From the NCBI GenBank assembly GCA_023627715.1, contig JAMAHW010000064.1, forward strand, positions 183,211-247,210: a stretch of DNA of 64,000 bases, written 5' to 3'. The translations under genes and the position numbers were made by a program. The notes beneath the pieces were generated by a model. The model was given only the letters and a program-made list of their open reading frames with translations. It searched no databases and was not told the DNA's origin. Origin of the DNA: Periconia sp. R9002. Taxonomy: Eukaryota > Ascomycota > Dothideomycetes > Pleosporales > Periconiaceae. Positions 59,398 to 64,000 of the stretch are shown in pieces (within the stretch, counting starts at the first letter, position 1; the number at the start of each line of letters is the position of its first letter).

Positions 59398-59715
59398 ATA
59401 TTAGTTTTGACGCCAACAATTTAGTCACCAGATTCAACAGGAATCTCACGTAATCTGATCGTTGCTCTTTTTTAAAAGTCCTCTTTCCAACTGCGGTTAG
59501 CGTGCAAAAGCCTCGTTATGTATTCGAGAACTCAATTTGAGTACTTGATTTTATACAACCCACGACACAATATTTAACTTTTCTTCTGGAAGAAACGCGG
59601 CTGTGTTGAGTTTAGTTCCTTGAGTGAGATCTATCGTATCAGCAATTAGGAAAAGAGCCCAAAGTGGTCGTTCCCTATCCTCACGTTCTTCGTGGCACGT
59701 ATATCACCTCAAACC

Positions 59716-61839
59716 ATGACCTCCCAACAAGAACGGCAAGCACAGCCTCATCGACTTTGTCATCGGTGTGAGTGGGCCCTTGGAAGTTCCAAAATAGTAC
59801 ACAACTCTAATGGTGAGACGCAGGAGTCGAAGCAGCTTCAAGACAGCTTTGGAAGCCTCGAGGAGTCGGCAAAAGCAAGTTGTCATTTGTGCACGCACAT
59901 CGAAACTTCCCTGACTTACAATCGATGGTCAAACCCACAACATATAAACGGTAACCAGTGGTTCCCGAACCACGCGATATGTCTCTTTTTGAGAGGATAG
60001 TCCTCGACAGGCGGCCTCCGATCGATTTCAAGCCGGACTCTTTCAGATTCATTGCACTGGCCACAGATTTCCACGAGGACGTAGTGGACCACCCACTTTG
60101 GGTAAAAACCTTGCCTGGGATAAGTGTGTACATTCACTGTTCCAATAGATTAATGGCATCTAACATGAGCCTAGGCCTGATCGAGCCGCCTCCTTCAGAA
60201 ATCCGCGATCCCGAGCTGATGTCCGAGCCTGACACATCATGCAAGTATTTTTCCACAGGATCCAAGCCACATCTTGAATTGGCTCAGTTTTGGTTGAATA
60301 ATTGCAGACAGCAGCACTCTGGCTGTGGACCTCTGCCATATATTCCAACTCGTCTCATCTCAATGGAAAAATACGAGGAAGGTATTGTTCGCATCGTCGA
60401 TTGCGACAGTGAAAATTTTGCCCTGCGGGATGGCGCAACATACTGCTACCTTTCTTATCGATGGGGCGACGCTCGACTATGCGCGACTGCTTACCTCCAA
60501 CATGGACCAGTTCAAACGTGCAATGATAGTACGTGACCTTCCTGCAACTTTCCGGGACGCGATGATGGTCACGAGCCATTTGAGTATTCCCTATCTTTGG
60601 ATTGATGCACTTTGCATCATCCAGGACTCCGAGATGGACTGGCGTGCCGAGTCTCGTAAGATGGATGCCATATTTGAGGGCGCTGTGTGCATAATTGCGG
60701 CAGCAGGCGCTAAGGACTCACATGGTGGCTGTTTCGTGACCAGAAATCCACTTCAGCTATTAACATGCCACAGACCTGGAACATCGGTCTATGTTTGCAA
60801 TCGGAGCACTATTCTAGACGTTCAGGAAATCACCTATTCTTCACCACTAGCGTCTCGCGGTTAGATTTTTCAGGAAAGGCTTCTTGCTCGCCGAACACTT
60901 TCTTTTGGAGAAAGCGGACTGTTTTGGCATTGTGCGCGCGGCGCTGCAGCAGAGCAAAATCCTATGGGATGGGGTCGGCATGCAACAGAAAAATCGCGAG
61001 TTGCTCTTTGCACACTTTTTGGACCACGTGCTTCCTCTTCGGCTCATTGGGTTCGGTGGCCGCATCATCTTACGATGCCGTCCAAAGACCAATTCCAGTT
61101 AATACTGGAGGACAACGTTGCGACGGCGGAATTGCCTCGGGAGATGCAGAAAGTTGTGAGATTCCATGATCGATGGATGACGTTAGTGGAGAGATACAGT
61201 AGGTGCCAGCTGACCAAACATGAAGATAAATTGATAGCACTGTCTGGATTGGTCAACCGAATTAGAAAGGCTGTCTTTGGTGAGGAAGTCGGCACATCTG
61301 GCGACGACGCATACATCTTAGGTCTTTGGCGAATTTCCCTGTTGCTAGACCTTTTCTGGGCACCTCAATCCAATATCCTAGCTCCTCTCAACAACGGGAT
61401 GCCTTCTTGGACGTGGGCTTCAACTAGTAGCAAAGTAATGTCCAAGCTCAGTCAAGACTACTTCGAGTATGGACCCATCACCGCGCGGAAGACAGTGGGC
61501 CGATTCGAGCGATATAAGCTCATCGGAAAAACCGCCATCTTAGTTCTCTCAGGGCCGTTGGTTCGGATCACATCAAAGCGTCAGAAAAATGAAGTTCAAG
61601 TCAGATACGGTGACTCTCGAGTGTTTGTAAATTGGCGGTTCGATAATCCAAGTAATATAGATGTCCCGGGTTCTCTTTTACCCATTTTTCTCACAGATAA
61701 GGCCTGCTATGGCCTTCTCGTTACGGAAGTTGATGAGGGCAAGTGGCGCAGAATTGGAGTCGCGCGCTGCCGAACGCATGGCTATGAAGTCTGTGGCTGG
61801 TTAGGTGAACTGCCACGGGTCGAAATAGAGGTTATATAA
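59716..61839 (+). pseudogene. HET-domain pseudogene downstream of the PKS
   Basis: The ATG at 59716 opens a Cys-rich N-terminus (LCHRCEWALG, CHLCTHIETS) typical of many HET proteins. The frame changes near 59960-60000 to one with LELAQFWLNNCRQQHSGCG. The HET domain reads YCYLSYRWGDARLC; one extra G near 60490 then shifts the frame to LTSNMDQFKRAMI, SIPYLWIDALCIIQDSEMDW. A TAG at 60861-60863 replaces the Trp of SRGWIFQERLL (TGG to TAG). The same frame then continues to 61839 (GLFWHCARG, FHDRWMTLVERYS, CGWLGELPRVEIEVI). At least two disabling lesions, otherwise well preserved. Confidence 0.8.
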
Positions 61840-63046
61840 AACCCATATATAATGTGAAGGGGCTGTCAGACCTCTTTATCTGGCCTATGAAAATTGCAAA
61901 TAATCATCGACAAACAATAGATCTTATCACTTGCGGTATCTACACATATTAAGAAAACACAGTTCGTCCCTCCTCCGGAGGACGGGCAGACAATAAATTA
62001 TCTAGCCTATAACCACAAGAATGTTTTTACTTGAAGTTCGATTCGCAGATTAAGTTTTCTGCTTACAGAAATTGAGTTCACGGTGCTACACGGTATGTAG
62101 AGTCGTGTCTCTGTACCGTTCAAGGCGATGCTGAATGCCGTGCTGTTGAATCAATGAGCTCAGTATTATGTTCTGGGAATTCGTCGTCAGGGAATCTAGG
62201 TATTGTTCGAGGCCAAATTGAGCGACCACCTGTAGAGCGGATTCACGACGAGACTCCTTGAAGGTAATTCGTTCTGAACTAGACGTAGCATCGAAAAGAT
62301 CTAACGGCGAAACGAATGCGATGTCTGTATCTGCTCAGTGCAAACGTGACCTAACAGAAGCTAGCGTCAACGAAAGTACAAAAGCATCAGTATCCTGTGT
62401 GTACTCCATCTCCGGCGCCGACCTTGTAAAGTTCTCGCAATAGGGCTGTCATCCAAACGGTGAAGATAGCTCTCCGACCGGCAGCCCTTTTTTCGGCCTA
62501 ATCCAAAAGACTCGAGTCACTCAGAAACAACGTTGCAGACGAGTTCGGGGCGGGAATTGCATCGGCGAAGTCTTTGAGGGGAACGAATCGATTACTGCAG
62601 AGCCCATGCTGATTGACCTGCACAGGCAGATATCGTCATGCCCCACCCGCCTGTTGCCCGTTCGAGTCAATCGGGCTCTCTTCGCGGACAACGGGATCGA
62701 TCTTGTCGCGTCGAATCGCCCTTTGGAGGGTCTGAGACTTGGAAATTCTGCTTTCATGTCGAAGAACGTGCTCATAGGAAGGAGGAAGGAAATTATCTAT
62801 CGGCGCTTGAGTTGGCTGATGGGAAGGCCTGTTGAGAGGACCGGTGCATGATGATGGGTTGCGTCGCAAAGGTTGGCCTTTGGCTTAGTGCGTCGAGATT
62901 CATTCGGCAGGCGCTAAAGTAGTGTGCCAAGGCTAAGACATTGCCAGCGGGAAAAACAACATCACGTGATTGGCTTTGTGGCTGAGTTTCACCACTTTCC
63001 ACCATAACTCCGATTCCATCTCATCGGACATACTACAGTACCTAGA
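61840..63046. other. Intergenic gap
   Basis: About 1.2 kb without a supportable gene. A small GC-rich inverted repeat (CCCTCCTCCGGAGGACGG, around 61970-61987) follows the HET pseudogene and might be part of its 3' end. Overlapping short frames at 62521-62869 lack domain or splice support. Confidence 0.4.
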
Positions 63047-64000
63047 ATGGACGCGCAGAGTCTCTCATACTTTTCATTTGGTCGCATGGCAACTCGCCAC
63101 TGGCGCCAACTCCACGCCCATAGACTCCAATGGTTCCGAGCGATCCTGGGCTTAGCTGGAGGCCTCCACCTCGCACCCAACGGCGGAAAACTGTATTGGC
63201 ATTACATGACCCATCACACTCCGTCCGTTCTTCCAGACTTCTTGGCATTCTCCCTTTCTGTTGTGGCAAGAATCTATTGGGTCTTTCTCTTCAGAGATCC
63301 AACGGTGTTCTTGCGGTTCAAGCGACCGGGAAGAGCGTACAGATGGATGGTATGTGGAACAGTAGTACTGACCACGCTGCCAAATTTTCTGGTGCATATT
63401 TGGGCGCTGAACATGGCCCTCAAGAAAGACACTATTGTGCTCTCGGGGATTGCCACGGCGATACTGGCCATCGTCTTCTTGGTTCCAATAATGGGGTTCG
63501 TATGGTGGATGGCTTGGAGGTTCTTGTTAGGTCTTGACGAGAGCGATGAAGAATTTGAGCCCATAGTCAAGAATAGTATGGCTGTCACTGGATTGGGAAG
63601 GCAATATTTGGCCCCCGCTGTCGAGCCATATACGGATAACGTATCTATACCCTCGGCACGCACGGTTGCTGTGAAGGGGTATCTTTTTCAAGCGTATGAG
63701 GAGCAGAGGCTTAGAGCACAAGAGCCGCCTCGGGATCGGAGCTCTTCCGGGGATATAGAGACACCACAACTAGAGGAAGCACGGAATGAAGAGTCTGAAC
63801 AGCTCGAGCGACCATTGAATGAGGCGCCGAACGCTATTTCACCATCAGATGTCGCAAACCCTCCCCGTTGCCAAACCCTATCCCGATTCGAGTACATGCC
63901 GCAAAGTCACGTCGGCCCACATTCCTATCAAATCAGACGTAAATGGGATTATGAGTATAATCCCTTTGAATACGGCTCGTGCACTCTGAACGACAGGGGC
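63047..64000 (+). CDS. Multi-pass membrane protein, 5' part only (runs off the window)
   Basis: The ATG at 63047 opens a frame with no stop to the last base (318 codons). The start MDAQSLSYFSFGRMATRHW is followed by three or four hydrophobic spans (FLAFSLSVVARIYWVFLF, VCGTVVLTTLPNFLVHIW, GIATAILAIVFLVPIMGFVWW). A long Glu/Pro/Ser-rich hydrophilic region (EEQRLRAQEPPRDRSSSG) and RKWDYEYNPFEYG follow. I do not recognise a family. The 3' end and any introns lie outside the window. Confidence 0.65.
   Translation, partial: MDAQSLSYFSFGRMATRHWRQLHAHRLQWFRAILGLAGGLHLAPNGGKLYWHYMTHHTPSVLPDFLAFSLSVVARIYWVFLFRDPTVFLRFKRPGRAYRWMVCGTVVLTTLPNFLVHIWALNMALKKDTIVLSGIATAILAIVFLVPIMGFVWWMAWRFLLGLDESDEEFEPIVKNSMAVTGLGRQYLAPAVEPYTDNVSIPSARTVAVKGYLFQAYEEQRLRAQEPPRDRSSSGDIETPQLEEARNEESEQLERPLNEAPNAISPSDVANPPRCQTLSRFEYMPQSHVGPHSYQIRRKWDYEYNPFEYGSCTLNDRG

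Overview
The window is nuclear DNA of a filamentous ascomycete (Pezizomycotina). Most genes are split by 44-95 bp GT..AG introns with CTRAC-like branch sites. The families are typically fungal: HET domains, UstYa/DUF3328, fungal rhodopsin-type membrane proteins, DUF6594, DUF6536, a Zn2Cys6 regulator and a non-reducing polyketide synthase. I saw no tRNA, rRNA or CRISPR array. Many gene models below were assembled by hand from several reading frames, by checking splice sites and phase. They were not confirmed by RNA or homology search.

Layout. 1-9.2 kb: an ankyrin-repeat gene broken by one TGA, an unrecognised three-exon gene, a decayed HET gene and an FAD monooxygenase. 9.6-15.9 kb: a caspase-fold (C14) gene, a 106-residue three-exon gene, a DUF6594 membrane protein and a rhodopsin-like membrane protein. 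Two of these genes share a diverged 3' flank. 16.5-22.8 kb: a compact candidate RiPP (dikaritin/ustiloxin-type) cluster with two UstYa-type oxidases, a membrane-anchored tyrosinase, an O-methyltransferase and a tiny secreted precursor-like gene whose C-terminus is Tyr/Pro-rich. 24.5-27.6 kb: a secreted GH35 beta-galactosidase and a 2EXR protein.

27.7-40.7 kb is a decaying, accessory-looking stretch. It holds an AAA-ATPase/HET fusion gene split by a 1 kb AT-rich insertion with a 14 bp flanking duplication, an intact DUF6536 membrane protein, a membrane-protein pseudogene broken by a 13 bp tandem duplication, and a P4-ATPase (flippase) pseudogene. Several lesions are C-to-T or G-to-A type changes, as RIP or deamination would leave.

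40.8-59.4 kb is a polyketide cluster: a 2-oxoglutarate/Fe(II) oxygenase, a YCII protein, an MFS transporter, a Zn2Cys6 regulator, a salicylate-hydroxylase-type FAD monooxygenase and a 2588-residue SAT-KS-AT-PT-ACP-CMeT-R synthase. This combination matches the early steps of fungal tropolone biosynthesis (TropA/B/C-like). A CGGA(G/C)TTTT-like motif recurs in the intergenic regions of the cluster. The window ends with a decayed HET gene and the 5' part of a multi-pass membrane protein.
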